Part shown: one piece after another, positions 10,596 to 22,370 of the stretch
Position numbering within the stretch: the first letter of the stretch is position 1
Layout: every line of letters starts with the position of its first letter
DNA from: Bradyrhizobium yuanmingense
GTDB taxonomy: Bacteria > Pseudomonadota > Alphaproteobacteria > Rhizobiales > Xanthobacteraceae
NCBI RefSeq assembly: GCF_029167105.1
Contig: NZ_JARFML010000037.1
Location: 1 to 64,000, forward strand
Reading direction: 5' to 3'
Length of the DNA: 64,000 bases
The notes under the pieces: generated by a model
What the model was told of the DNA's origin: nothing
The model's input: only the letters and a program-made list of their open reading frames with translations
The model's database searches: none
Made by a program: the position numbers and the translations under genes

Positions 10596-11189
10596 ATGAT
10601 CCTCCCCGACGGCTATTCCGACGTCCCGAACGGCAAGATCGCCGCCGTCGTCACCCATCTGGAGATGACCGCGCCTCCAGCACGCCGCGACGATCCGCCC
10701 GGCGCCTGGACCCTGCGCAAGGTCGATGCCCCCGCGCTTGCCTGGTACCGCGATCTCTTCCGCCGCGTCGGCGAGGACTGGCTGTGGTTCTCGCGCGCCC
10801 GCATGACAGACGCCGAGCTCGCCGCTATCATCCACGCGCCTGGAATCGAAGTCTACGCCCTCGTCCTCGACGGCCACGACGAAGGCCTGCTCGAGCTCGA
10901 CTTCCGTGAGCCCGGCCAGTGCGAGCTGACCTATTTCGGCGTCACCGCATCCTTGATCGGCACCGGCGCCGCCCGCTTCCTGATGAACCGCGCGCTGGAG
11001 CGCGCCTGGTCACGCGACGTCCGCCGTGTCTGGGTCCACACCTGCACGCTCGACCATCCCTCCGCCGTCGCCTTCTATCAGCGCTCCGGCTTCCGCCCCT
11101 TCCGCCGCCAGATCGAAGTGGCGGACGATCCGCGGCTTGATGGCACGGCACCGCGCGATGCGGCGAGACATGTGCCGATCATTGAATAA
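10596..11189 (+). CDS. GNAT-family N-acetyltransferase
   Basis: The 197-residue product resembles a Gcn5-related acetyltransferase. The core starts at about residue 40 (WTLRKVDAPALAWYRDLFRR). It includes the acceptor-side strand LLELDFREPGQCELTYFGV, the acetyl-CoA binding turn GTGAARFLMNRALERAW, and the last helix and strand VWVHTCTLDHPSAVAFYQRS with GFRPFRRQ. In many members that terminal arrangement places a catalytic tyrosine near YQRSGF. The substrate is unknown. It is isolated, flanked by two nearly identical GTCATTGCGAG repeats, so an exchangeable segment is conceivable. The start ATG follows AAGAAGCAAGAAAC, which provides a modest ribosome site. Confidence 0.82.
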   Translation: MILPDGYSDVPNGKIAAVVTHLEMTAPPARRDDPPGAWTLRKVDAPALAWYRDLFRRVGEDWLWFSRARMTDAELAAIIHAPGIEVYALVLDGHDEGLLELDFREPGQCELTYFGVTASLIGTGAARFLMNRALERAWSRDVRRVWVHTCTLDHPSAVAFYQRSGFRPFRRQIEVADDPRLDGTAPRDAARHVPIIE

Positions 11190-11209
11190 CGCGCGGCCGC
11201 TCCCTCACC

Positions 11210-11294
11210 GTCATTGCGAGGAGCCCTTGCGACGAAGCAATCCAGACTGCCTCTGCGGAAAGACTCTGAATTGCTTCGCTGCGCTCGCAATGAC
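11210..11294. repeat. Dispersed palindromic repeat, GTCATTGCGAG family
   Basis: Starts GTCATTGCGAGGAGCCCTTG and ends GCTGCGCTCGCAATGAC. It is nearly the same as the copy at 10442-10526, so the GNAT gene sits between two direct copies. Confidence 0.85.
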
Positions 11295-11522
11295 GGAGTG
11301 TTGTACTGCTGTCGGTCTCCGAATCGTCATATCGACGGCGGGGCGGCGTCGTAGTCCGGGAGAAGCGTAGTGCAATCCGGTAAAGTGTCCCCGCATTCTG
11401 CGCTGCTCAATGCGAGATAAGGGGTCAGCCGGATGGGCGCGCGATGAAGGGCAGCGGCGAGTAACGAGCATAGCGAGCAGGCTCTCGTTGCGTCGTCAAC
11501 GAGAAGAACGCGTGTCACAAGA
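11295..11522. other. Intergenic stretch without a recognisable gene
   Basis: No frame here has a convincing start and coding pattern. The segment 11440-11520 reads like debris of a dispersed element and borders the lower-G+C DUF3800 patch. Nothing else was identified. Confidence 0.4.
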
Positions 11523-12345
11523 TCAGGGACGACGGAGGAATTCGCTAGGAATTGTCATTGATGTTCCTTGCTTCTTAGCATTCGCTGATTGGAGTGCGCT
11601 CAGTGCCTGGATGAGCTTGTCTTCGGTCCAAACATCAACAATGTCGTGCTTAAGGTCGCACATGTTTGCAAAGAATACGTTGGATTGCTCCCCTTCGGGA
11701 GTTTTGCCTCGATAGAGGTCGTAATAGTACCTCCGCGCGTGCCACGCGATCAAATCAGATGCTTGCAACGGTAAGACATCACTATCGCTTTTGAAGATTG
11801 GCATGCCGGCGCTTATGTTTTTAAGTTCAGGCGGTGCAACCGACATGCAAAGATCGTACTGTGTGGTTAGCGTGGTTTTATCTACCGCCTGCTCATCAAA
11901 AATGAGCTCAATCTTGTCTGTCAGTTTGAGTCGGTGAGTTAGCTTCACCAACTGGATCAGAACGCCAAAGAACGAAATGAAATATGGCTGATCTAGCATC
12001 TCCAACTTGAATTTTCCCTTCAGTAGCCGTTGATAAGGCTCGATGGGAATCACTGATATTATTCCATGCATTACATGGCGATTGATAACGCGGATGAACA
12101 TCTTTAGCCGCTCATCACGCTGCTCGTCCGTCCATCCATAGAAGATCGTATTCGGCACTCGATTTCGATAAATGTCTTTCGTCTTTAGCACCCCGCCAGG
12201 CACAGGTGCAGGATCAGGATGATCCAAAACGGCTTGCCAATCATTGGAAAAGGCCTCCCAAGCTTCCGCTTTGGATTTACCCGGCGAGTACAAAGACTGG
12301 CGATTGGCCATCCCAGCCGCTGTCATCAATAAAACCTTGGATCAT
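11523..12345 (-). pseudogene. DUF3800-family protein gene with an N-terminal frameshift
   Basis: Read from an ATG at 12343-12345, the minus strand gives MIQGFIDDSGWDGQSPVFVL followed by AG and then a TAA stop (12277-12279). The FIDDSG plus PVFVLAG pattern is the usual N-terminus of DUF3800 proteins. The rest of the family sequence continues in another frame from KSKAEAWEAFSNDWQAVLDH to the C-terminal LQASDLIAWHARRYYYDLYR. A single T separates the two frames, so either one base was inserted or two were lost in the GCCGGGTAAATCC context around 12277-12282. Restored, the protein would be about 272 residues with acidic motifs at both ends. The patch is lower in G+C (a sampled 60-base line is near 47%) than its surroundings, suggesting acquisition. 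A sequencing error is the alternative to a true pseudogene. Function is unknown. Confidence 0.72.
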
Positions 12346-12445
12346 GACCACTAAAGCCGCGTGCAGCGCTTCCTATCAAAAAGACTTGACACAAGCGCGC
12401 TCCATTCGCGCCAAGCGTGCGATAACTGTACGCCGAAGCTAAGGT

Positions 12446-12508
12446 AGATTGTAGCCGTGATCCAGCGCAGCGTTCACATTCCGCTCCGCTTCGTGCGGGC
12501 TACAATCT
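12446..12508. repeat. Inverted repeat with AGATTGTAGCC / GGCTACAATCT arms
   Basis: Eleven-base terminal arms (12446-12456 and 12498-12508) enclose further pairing bases such as AGCGCAGCG and CGCTCCGCTTCG. It reads as another small dispersed palindromic element and touches the stop codon of the following minus-strand gene. Confidence 0.65.
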
Positions 12509-12927
12509 CAAAACACCTCCTGCTTCCCCCGCGCCAGCGAAAACCCCCGCTGCATCGCGTTGAAGCACGTCAATCCCGTCTGCTCCGACCGGCACGTGAA
12601 TCCCCCGCGCTGCCACACCTCGCCATAGGCGAGTACCGGCAGCGACGTGTCCATCACGGTGTCGCCGGCGCAGATGAGCCCCGCGGTGCCCTTCGCGCTC
12701 ATCTCGAAGGCGTGGCCCCAGTCGAGCTCGCAACTCGCGGGCCGCCGCGGGCGCGCGTCCATGTTCATGATGTCGCAACGGAGCACGCCCTGTCCGTTGT
12801 CGGTGAAGAACTGGCAGGCGATGTTCTTTGACGGTGTCAGAAAGCCGATTGGACGGTCCTGGGCGCGGGCGCCACCGACCATCGACAGCAGAATCGCCGT
12901 CAGGATCAGTCCGCGCGCTCCCGTCAT
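12508..12927 (-). CDS. Small exported protein, DUF6636-like
   Basis: The 139-residue product begins with a signal peptide (MTGARGLILTAILLSMVGGA, cleavage likely after GGARA). The mature part shows FLTPSKNIACQFF, LRCDIMNM, ASCELDWGHAF, GLICAGDTV, CRSEQTGLTCFNA and a final RGFSLARGK. The TPS-x-NIAC and LRCDI patterns with several paired cysteines match small secreted DUF6636 proteins, whose role is not established. Six or more cysteines in the mature part suggest disulphides in the periplasm. It lies 11 bases downstream of the dehydratase gene on the same strand and could be cotranscribed with it. Confidence 0.72.
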   Translation of the reverse strand: MTGARGLILTAILLSMVGGARAQDRPIGFLTPSKNIACQFFTDNGQGVLRCDIMNMDARPRRPASCELDWGHAFEMSAKGTAGLICAGDTVMDTSLPVLAYGEVWQRGGFTCRSEQTGLTCFNAMQRGFSLARGKQEVF

Positions 12928-12938
12928 GTCATTCCCAA

Positions 12939-13886
12939 TCAGCTATCGAAATTCACCGCATTGGTGTTGGCACCGCAGACCAACACCGCAATCCGTTCGC
13001 CCGGCTTCGGACGATAACGCCCGGAGAGCACCGCGGCAAAGGCGGCGGCGCCGCCGGGCTCGGCGACGAGGCGCAAGCGCGACCACAGCGCGGCCTGGGC
13101 CTGCCGGATCGCATCGTCGCTGACCAGGACGACGCGCTCGACATGGGCGCGCGCGACTGGAAACATCAGCGCGCCGACGCGGCGCGGCGCAAGGCTGTCG
13201 GCGGCGATGCCGCCGGCCGGCGCGTCGACCGGCGTGCCCGCCTCGAACGCGGCGTGCAGGGTTGGCGATTGCTCCGGCTCGACCGCGACGATGCGTGTCC
13301 TGCCGGCGTACCACGCCGCAATGCCGCCGATCAGCCCGCCGCCGCCGACCGCCACCAGCAGCGTGTCGATGCCGGGCGCGTCCTGCTCCAGCTCCAGTCC
13401 GACGCTGCCCTGGCCGAGCAGGGTTTCGGCCTGATCGTAGGCATGGACGGCCAGCGCGCCAGTCTGCGCGACATGCGCCTCGCTCGCGGCGAGCGCATCG
13501 GCGTAGCGGCTGCCCGCGATCTCGAGCTTTGCGCCATAGTTCCTGATCCGCTCCGCCTTCGCCGGCGAGGTGATGTCGGGCACGAAGATCGTGGCGGGAA
13601 TGCCGAGCCGCTGCGCCGCATAGGCCACCGCCGCGCCGTGATTGCCGCCGGATGCGGCGACGACACCGGCCTCTGGCACCTGCCGCAGCAGCAGATTGGC
13701 AAAGGCGCCGCGCGCCTTGAACGATCCCGAATGCTGCAGCATCTCGAGCTTGAACGTAACGGGCGCTGCCGGCAGGCCGAAATCGGCGAGATCGGCCTGA
13801 AGGAGCGGCGTGCGCCTGATATGCGGACGGATGACCAGCTCGGTCGCCGCAATCCGCTCCCGTGTGATGTCCATTGTCGCTGTCAT
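12939..13886 (-). CDS. Threonine/serine dehydratase-like PLP enzyme
   Basis: The 315-residue protein is a fold-type II PLP enzyme. The PLP lysine lies in LQHSGSFKARGAFANLLL, followed by VVAASGGNHGAAVAYAAQ, the glycine-rich phosphate loop LLVAVGGGGLIGGIAAWYAG, and VAEPGGAAAFAAVLSGRY. It most likely deaminates threonine or serine to the 2-oxo acid; related serine racemases and ectoine-pathway lyases share these motifs. There is no C-terminal ACT regulatory domain, so it is the short catabolic type. I chose the ATG at 13884-13886, with a weak GGACGG upstream; 13874 and an extension to 13925 are possible. It is divergent from an ArsR-type regulator with a dyad between them. Confidence 0.82.
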   Translation of the reverse strand: MTATMDITRERIAATELVIRPHIRRTPLLQADLADFGLPAAPVTFKLEMLQHSGSFKARGAFANLLLRQVPEAGVVAASGGNHGAAVAYAAQRLGIPATIFVPDITSPAKAERIRNYGAKLEIAGSRYADALAASEAHVAQTGALAVHAYDQAETLLGQGSVGLELEQDAPGIDTLLVAVGGGGLIGGIAAWYAGRTRIVAVEPEQSPTLHAAFEAGTPVDAPAGGIAADSLAPRRVGALMFPVARAHVERVVLVSDDAIRQAQAALWSRLRLVAEPGGAAAFAAVLSGRYRPKPGERIAVLVCGANTNAVNFDS

Positions 13887-13933
13887 GATGCCGTCCAGGA
13901 TAGCGCAGGGGAGCATTGACATCAATTAGGTAA

Positions 13934-13949
13934 TTAGCAAAATGGCTAA
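13934..13949. promoter_or_regulatory. Inverted repeat TTAGC-N6-GCTAA before the ArsR gene
   Basis: TTAGC (13934-13938) and GCTAA (13945-13949) form a dyad ending immediately before the ATG of the ArsR-type gene. AATTAGGTAATTAG just upstream is also symmetrical. An autoregulatory operator is plausible. Confidence 0.4.
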
Positions 13950-14252
13950 ATGAAATTTGCCGTCGCCTTGCGCGCGCTCTCCAACGAACGTCGCCTGCAG
14001 ATCCTGGAATGGCTGCGGGATCCGCGGCGGCATTTTCGCGAGCAGGAAGATGGCGACCTGGTCGAGGACGGCGTCTGCGGATTGCTGATCGCCGAAAAGC
14101 TCGGCGTCAGCGCGCCGACATTGAGCGAGCACATGCGGGTTCTGACATCAGCCAAGCTGGTGCGCGCCAAGCGGATCAAGCAGTGGACCATGTACAAGCG
14201 CAACGAGACCGCCATCGCCGCGATCAAGCGCGCGATCCAGGACGGCCTTTGA
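13950..14252 (+). CDS. ArsR/HTH_20-type transcriptional regulator
   Basis: The 100-residue protein is a single winged helix domain. ALRALSNERRLQILEWLRDP is the first helix pair. CGLLIAEKLGVSAPTLSEHM plus RVLTSAKLVRAKRIKQWTMY contains the recognition helix and wing. No cysteine pair typical of arsenic sensors is visible in the recognition helix, and an insert of charged residues (HFREQEDGDLVEDG) separates the first two helices. The ligand is unknown. It is divergent from the dehydratase gene and starts right at a TTAGC/GCTAA dyad, suggesting autoregulation and control of that enzyme. Confidence 0.8.
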   Translation: MKFAVALRALSNERRLQILEWLRDPRRHFREQEDGDLVEDGVCGLLIAEKLGVSAPTLSEHMRVLTSAKLVRAKRIKQWTMYKRNETAIAAIKRAIQDGL

Positions 14253-14384
14253 GCGCAAGGCCGTCGCGGACGTCGTTGCAGCCGGCGCAATGCTCCATTT
14301 CCGAGATTTTTGTTGCGCCGCGCCGAGCTAATCACGGAGACTGATCGGCCCTGCCGTGTTCGATGATCGAGAAGAGCGAGAGCC

Positions 14385-15014
14385 ATGTTCCTGATAGGCC
14401 AATATGATTCCCCCTTCGTCCGCCGCGTCGCGATCGCGCTGCGGCTCTACGGGCTCGCCTTCGAGCACAAGCCGTGGTCGACCTTCGGCGATGCGGACAA
14501 GATCGCGCCGTACAATCCGCTCCGCCGCGTGCCGACCCTGGTGCTCGACGACGGCGAGGCGCTGATCGAGAGCATGATCATCCTCGATTATCTCGACGAC
14601 CTCATCGGCGTCGACAAGGCCATGCTGCCGCGCGGCGGTGCCGAGCGGCGCAGGCATTTGCGCATCTGCGCGCTGGCCTCCGGCCTCGGCGACAAGGCGG
14701 TCAGCCTGCTCTACGAGCGCGTGCTGCGGAAGGAGCAGCTCGCGCTGTGGGTCGAACGCTGCCAGGCGCAGATCGCGGATGTGCTAGAGGTGCTCGAAGC
14801 CGAGCGGGCCAAGGTGACGCCGCCGTATTGGCTGGGTGACCGCATCGGCCACGCCGACGTTGCGGTGGCCTGCGTCGTCCGCTTCACCCGCGAAGCGCAT
14901 CCCGACCTGTTCGATGCCTCGCGCTATCCCGCGCTCGCGGCCCATAGCGAGCGCTGCGAGGCGCTGGCGCCGTTCCAGGAAATCGCGCAGCCGCTGGCCC
15001 CGCCAAAGGGATGA
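14385..15014 (+). CDS. Glutathione S-transferase family protein
   Basis: The 209-residue product has a thioredoxin-like N-terminal domain (MFLIGQYDSPFVRRVAIALR, then NPLRRVPTLVLDDGEALIES with the cis-proline and the ES glutathione contacts). It ends with an all-helical C-terminal domain (WLGDRIGHADVAVACVVRFT). The first-strand motif QYDSPFVRRV places a serine or tyrosine near the glutathione thiol, as in bacterial detoxifying GSTs. The substrate cannot be read from sequence. It is transcribed alone on the plus strand and is followed by a GTCATTCCGG repeat and a hairpin terminator. Confidence 0.87.
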   Translation: MFLIGQYDSPFVRRVAIALRLYGLAFEHKPWSTFGDADKIAPYNPLRRVPTLVLDDGEALIESMIILDYLDDLIGVDKAMLPRGGAERRRHLRICALASGLGDKAVSLLYERVLRKEQLALWVERCQAQIADVLEVLEAERAKVTPPYWLGDRIGHADVAVACVVRFTREAHPDLFDASRYPALAAHSERCEALAPFQEIAQPLAPPKG

Positions 15015-15022
15015 GCCCCTCC

Positions 15023-15126
15023 GTCATTCCGGGGCGCGCCTCTTGGCGCGAGCCCGGAATCCATCGTACAGCGGATGACGTGGTGAAATGGATTCCGGTC
15101 TCGCGCTACGCGCGCCCCGGAATGAC
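15023..15126. repeat. Dispersed palindromic repeat, GTCATTCCGG family
   Basis: Runs from GTCATTCCGGGGCGCGCC to GCGCGCCCCGGAATGAC with inner GGAATCCAT / ATGGATTCC arms. Member of the family at 3366-3463 and 59068-59159. Confidence 0.85.
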
Positions 15127-15243
15127 AGCGCTGGACTTGGCGAGCTTTGTCAGTCCGCCACAGCAGCCGATGATGCAATACTACCCCTGTTTTGCCCGAC
15201 GTCGCAACGAAATTTCGGCGAAACAGAAATAACTCAGCTTTTT

Positions 15244-15276
15244 CAACCCCATCGCTACTGTGCATGGGGTTGTTTT
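15244..15276 (+). terminator. Rho-independent terminator, plus strand
   Basis: CAACCCCAT (15244-15252) pairs with ATGGGGTTG (15264-15272) and is followed by TTTT. It ends plus-strand transcription from the GST gene before the convergent metH. Confidence 0.65.
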
Positions 15277-15301
15277 CCAACTTTCGGTTTTGAACGCCCG
15301 C

Positions 15302-19144
<3,843 letters not shown>

Positions 19145-19150
19145 TTTCTC

Positions 19151-20071
19151 TTACGCTGCCTTCTGCGCGCTCTTGGCGCGAATGCCGAGCAAATGGCTGA
19201 TCGCGAACACGAGATCGGCGCGGTTCATGGTGTAGAAATGGAAGGTATCGACGCCGTGCTTGGCGAGCTTCTGCACCTGGCCGGCCGCAACGGTCGCGGC
19301 CACCAGCTTGCGCGTCTCGGCATCGTCATCGAGGCCCTCGAACTTCGCCGCGAACCAGTCGGGCACCGTGGTGCCGGCACGCGTCACGAAATTGCGCGCC
19401 TGCTTGAAGTTGTGCATGGGCATGATGCCCGGCACGATCGGGATGTCGATGCCGCGCGCACGCACGCGGTCGAGGTAGCGGAAGTAGAGATCGTTGTCGA
19501 AGAACACCTGCGTGATCGCGCGCGTCGCGCCCGCATCGACCTTGGCCTTGAGCGTGTCGATATCGGCATCGAAGTCGCGCGCTTCGGGGTGCTTCTCGGG
19601 ATAGGCAGAGACCGAGACCTCGATGTCGCCGTGCCGCTTCTTGATGCCGGCGACGAGCTCGGCCGAGCTCTGATAACCCTCGGGATGGCTCGCATAGGGC
19701 GTGCCGATGCCGCCGACGGGATCGCCGCGCAAGGCCACGATGTGGCGGACGCCGACCTCGTGATAGCGGTCGACGATCTCGTCGATCTCGCCGCGCGAAG
19801 CACCGACGCAGGTGAGGTGCGCGGCCGGCAGCAGCGCGGTCTCTTTCAGGATGCGCGTGATGGTCGAATGGGTGCGCTCGCGGGTCGAGCCGCCGGCGCC
19901 ATAGGTCACCGAGACGAACTTCGGCTCGAGCGGGGCCAGCCGGTTGACGGTCTCCCAGAGATTGCGCTCCATCTCTGCCGTCTTCGGCGGAAAGAACTCG
20001 AAGGAGATCGCGGGCCGCTTCAGGTGCCCGTCCTGCCGGTCGGCTGTCGCAGGCGTCGTCAGGTCAGTCAT
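19151..20071 (-). CDS. metF: Methylenetetrahydrofolate reductase
   Basis: MetF reduces 5,10-methylene- to 5-methyltetrahydrofolate with FAD, feeding MetH. The 306-residue product carries ISFEFFPPKTAEMERNLWET, VSVTYGAGGSTRERTHSTI, LTCVGASRGEIDEIVDRYHE and VALRGDPVGGIGTPYASHPE. The late segment ITQVFFDNDLYFRYLDRVRA completes the TIM barrel. I chose the ATG at 20069-20071, which has GGAG about 11 bases upstream; a GTG four codons earlier (20083) is possible but sits on top of that GGAG. No SAM-II riboswitch core could be recognised in the leader, although methionine genes of this group often have one. Confidence 0.94.
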   Translation of the reverse strand: MTDLTTPATADRQDGHLKRPAISFEFFPPKTAEMERNLWETVNRLAPLEPKFVSVTYGAGGSTRERTHSTITRILKETALLPAAHLTCVGASRGEIDEIVDRYHEVGVRHIVALRGDPVGGIGTPYASHPEGYQSSAELVAGIKKRHGDIEVSVSAYPEKHPEARDFDADIDTLKAKVDAGATRAITQVFFDNDLYFRYLDRVRARGIDIPIVPGIMPMHNFKQARNFVTRAGTTVPDWFAAKFEGLDDDAETRKLVAATVAAGQVQKLAKHGVDTFHFYTMNRADLVFAISHLLGIRAKSAQKAA

Positions 20072-20239
20072 GGCACCACTCACTCCAATGTAGGCCGGCG
20101 ATCGGGGTCTAGCCTCGGAGAGCTAAAATACGGCAAAGGCGCCTTGATCGACAGCCCATCATGCATGGGAAGTTGCCCATTCAAGTGCAGTTGGACAGGT
20201 TATTTTTGCGAATCATGTTTTGGGTGGGAAGAACGATAA

Positions 20240-20340
20240 TTGACATAATGTATTGAATTTTCATATATTATCTCTCGTGAGCCATCTTTTATGAACGATT
20301 TTCTTGGTGGGCAGATCGAAACTGTCTGGAAAGTAGTTTC
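20240..20340 (+). promoter_or_regulatory. AT-rich promoter and dyad before the luciferase-like gene
   Basis: The 373-base gap between metF and the monooxygenase gene holds no gene. TTGACA (20240-20245) and TATATT (20264-20269) are separated by 18 bases in a markedly AT-rich patch (about 20190-20300). Downstream, GAAACT (20318-20323) and AGTTTC (20335-20340) form an inverted repeat with 11-base spacing, like a TetR-type operator. The start codon is about 170 bases after the expected transcription start. The metF promoter must lie in the same gap on the other strand but was not identified. Confidence 0.5.
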
Positions 20341-20444
20341 AGTTGTCCCAACTCCAGTCGATGGCGTGCCCGCCCGTTCGTACACGTCAGGCCTGCGCAG
20401 CCTGCCCATTGCCGCCGCGACCGCCTCCATTACGTTAAGCCGCC

Positions 20445-21458
20445 ATGATCCCGCTCTCCGTCCTCGACCTCTCCGTCGTCACATCAGGCACCAAGCCCGC
20501 CGCGGCGCTGCGCAACAGCATCGATTTGGCGCGTCACGTCGATGGCCTCGGCTATGTCCGCTACTGGCTCGCCGAGCATCACAATCTCGCCTCCGTCGCG
20601 AGCCCCGCGCCCGACCTGATGATCGGCCAGATCGCGGCGGTGACGAAGCACCTCCGTGTCGGTTCCGGCGGGGTGATGCTGCCCAACCATGCGCCGCTGG
20701 TCGTCGCTGAGCGCTTCAAGATGCTGGAAGCACTGTTTCCCGGCCGGATCGATCTCGGTCTCGGCCGCGCCCCCGGCACCGACGGCGCCACGGCGTATGC
20801 GTTGCGGAGCCGGCTCGACCGCCGCGAGGGCGACGATTTCCTGGAACGGCTGCACGAGCTGATCCTGTGGGAGACCCGCGAATTCCCCGCAGGGCACCCC
20901 TACAACAACGTCGTCGCCATGCCCGACGACACCGCCCTGCCGCCGATCTGGTTGCTTGGCTCCAGCGATTATTCCTCGGAATTGGCCGCCCAGGTCGGCA
21001 TGGGCTTCGCCTTCGCCCATCATTTCGCGTCCCACGACGCGATCGATGCGATGGTGCATTACCGCAATCGTTTTCAGCCCTCGGCCTGGCGTGCGAGCCC
21101 GCATGCCATTCTCGCGGTCGCCGTCATCGCGGCCGATACCGACGAGGAGGCCGAAAGGCTCGCCTCGTCCTTCGACCTCAACCGCCTTCGCCGCGACCGC
21201 GGTCAATATCTGCCGCTGCCGAGCATCGAGGAGGCGATGGCCTATCCGTATACGGACGCCGAGCGCACCTCGATCCTGCGCAACCGCTCGCGCCTGTTCG
21301 TCGGCAGCCCCGCGACGGTGCAGAAGAAGCTGCAGCCGCTGATCTACGCAAGCAAGCCGGACGAGCTGATGGTGATCACGGCGGTGTATGACCACGAGGC
21401 GCGAAGGAAGTCGTATTCGCTGCTGGCGGAGGCGTTCGGGCTCAGAGCGGCGGGCTAG
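20445..21458 (+). CDS. LLM-class flavin-dependent oxidoreductase (luciferase-like)
   Basis: The 337-residue protein resembles the bacterial luciferase-like monooxygenases of the YhbW/MsnO8 group, which use reduced FMN and oxygen. Diagnostic segments are YVRYWLAEHHNLASVASPAP, the RVGSGGVMLPNHAPLVVAE strand, FPGRIDLGLGRAPGTDGATA, LPPIWLLGSSDYSSELAAQV and the C-terminal FVGSPATVQKKLQPLIYA. The AEHH motif and the GLGRAPGTD loop bind flavin and substrate in the family. No partner flavin reductase is next to it. Convergent with pheA, with a hairpin between. Confidence 0.88.
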   Translation: MIPLSVLDLSVVTSGTKPAAALRNSIDLARHVDGLGYVRYWLAEHHNLASVASPAPDLMIGQIAAVTKHLRVGSGGVMLPNHAPLVVAERFKMLEALFPGRIDLGLGRAPGTDGATAYALRSRLDRREGDDFLERLHELILWETREFPAGHPYNNVVAMPDDTALPPIWLLGSSDYSSELAAQVGMGFAFAHHFASHDAIDAMVHYRNRFQPSAWRASPHAILAVAVIAADTDEEAERLASSFDLNRLRRDRGQYLPLPSIEEAMAYPYTDAERTSILRNRSRLFVGSPATVQKKLQPLIYASKPDELMVITAVYDHEARRKSYSLLAEAFGLRAAG

Positions 21459-21462
21459 CTTA

Positions 21463-21490
21463 CCCTCCCCCCTCCAGCGGAGGGTGAGGG
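21463..21490. terminator. G+C-rich hairpin between convergent genes
   Basis: CCCTCCCCCCTCC pairs with GGAGGGTGAGGG across an AGC loop. There is no U-tract, so termination is inferred from its place between the monooxygenase stop and the pheA stop. It may be a shortened member of the 8631-8790 repeat family. Confidence 0.4.
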
Positions 21491-21491
21491 A

Positions 21492-22349
21492 TCAATCCTG
21501 CGCTTCGCTGAACGTGGCGCGGAACGGATGGCCCGGATATACGCCGACGATGCGGAATTCGCGCGAGAAGAATTTCAGCTCCTCGATGGCGAAGGCGAGG
21601 CCCTTGTCATCGGGATGGCCGTCGACGTCGGCATAGAACTGCGTGGCGAAGAAATTGCCGTCGACCATGTAGCTCTCGAGCTTGGTCATGTTGACGCCGT
21701 TGGTGGCGAAGCCACCGAGCGCCTTGTAGAGCGCCGCCGGCAAATTGCGCACCCGGAAAACAAAAGTCGTGACGAGCGGCCCGGTGCCTTGGGGCGCCCA
21801 TTTCGGCTCGCGCGCCAGCACCACGAAGCGCGTGGTGTTGTGGGCCTCGTCCTCGATGTCCTCGGCGAGGATGTCGAGACCGTAGATCTTTGCAGCAAGG
21901 CGCGAGGCGATCGCGGCCACCGTCTTGTCCTTGCGCTCCGAGATGTCGCGGGCGCTGCCGGCGGTATCGGCATGCACGATCGGCTTGATGCCGAGCTTGC
22001 GGATGATGCGCCGGCACTGGCCGAGCGCATGCACATGACTCTCGACGCTCTTGATGTCTTCGAGCTTGGTGCCCTTCACGGCCATCAGCTGATGCCGGAC
22101 CGGCAGAAACCATTCGCCGACGATGAAGAGGCCGGACGCCGGCAGGAGGTGATGGATGTCGGCGACGCGGCCGGCGACCGAATTCTCGATCGGGATCATG
22201 CCGAGATCGGCCTCGCCCGACGAGATCGCCGACAGCGCGTCTTCGAATGTGGCGCAGGGCATCGGTTCGGCGTCGGGATAGGCCTCGACGATGGCGATGT
22301 GGGAATTGGCGCCAGGCTCGCCCTGGAATGCGATCTTCATCTTGCTCAT
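21492..22349 (-). CDS. pheA: Prephenate dehydratase
   Basis: PheA converts prephenate to phenylpyruvate in phenylalanine synthesis. The 285-residue single-function protein starts with KIAFQGEPGANSHIAIVEAY and continues with GEADLGMIPIENSVAGRVAD. It has the catalytic-region DEAHNTTRFVVLAREPKW containing the conserved TRF, and a C-terminal ACT domain (TTFVFRVRNLPAALYKALGG, NMTKLESYMVDGNFFATQFY) for phenylalanine feedback. The usual ESRP motif of the ACT domain reads ESYM here, a variant common in alphaproteobacteria. There is no chorismate mutase domain. It lies 21 bases downstream of kdsB on the same strand, so cotranscription is likely. Confidence 0.94.
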   Translation of the reverse strand: MSKMKIAFQGEPGANSHIAIVEAYPDAEPMPCATFEDALSAISSGEADLGMIPIENSVAGRVADIHHLLPASGLFIVGEWFLPVRHQLMAVKGTKLEDIKSVESHVHALGQCRRIIRKLGIKPIVHADTAGSARDISERKDKTVAAIASRLAAKIYGLDILAEDIEDEAHNTTRFVVLAREPKWAPQGTGPLVTTFVFRVRNLPAALYKALGGFATNGVNMTKLESYMVDGNFFATQFYADVDGHPDDKGLAFAIEELKFFSREFRIVGVYPGHPFRATFSEAQD

Positions 22350-22370
22350 GCTCGGCCTTGTAGCAGCGGC

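Noticed and set aside
20072..20300. Possible SAM-II or SAH riboswitch upstream of metF
   Set aside because: No recognisable pseudoknot core or conserved loop bases could be found in the leader; a covariance search would decide.
20291..20710. 139-codon frame overlapping the start of the luciferase-like gene
   Set aside because: It has no domain, runs in another frame through a confirmed gene and its arginine/proline-rich end is typical of a shadow frame in G+C-rich DNA.
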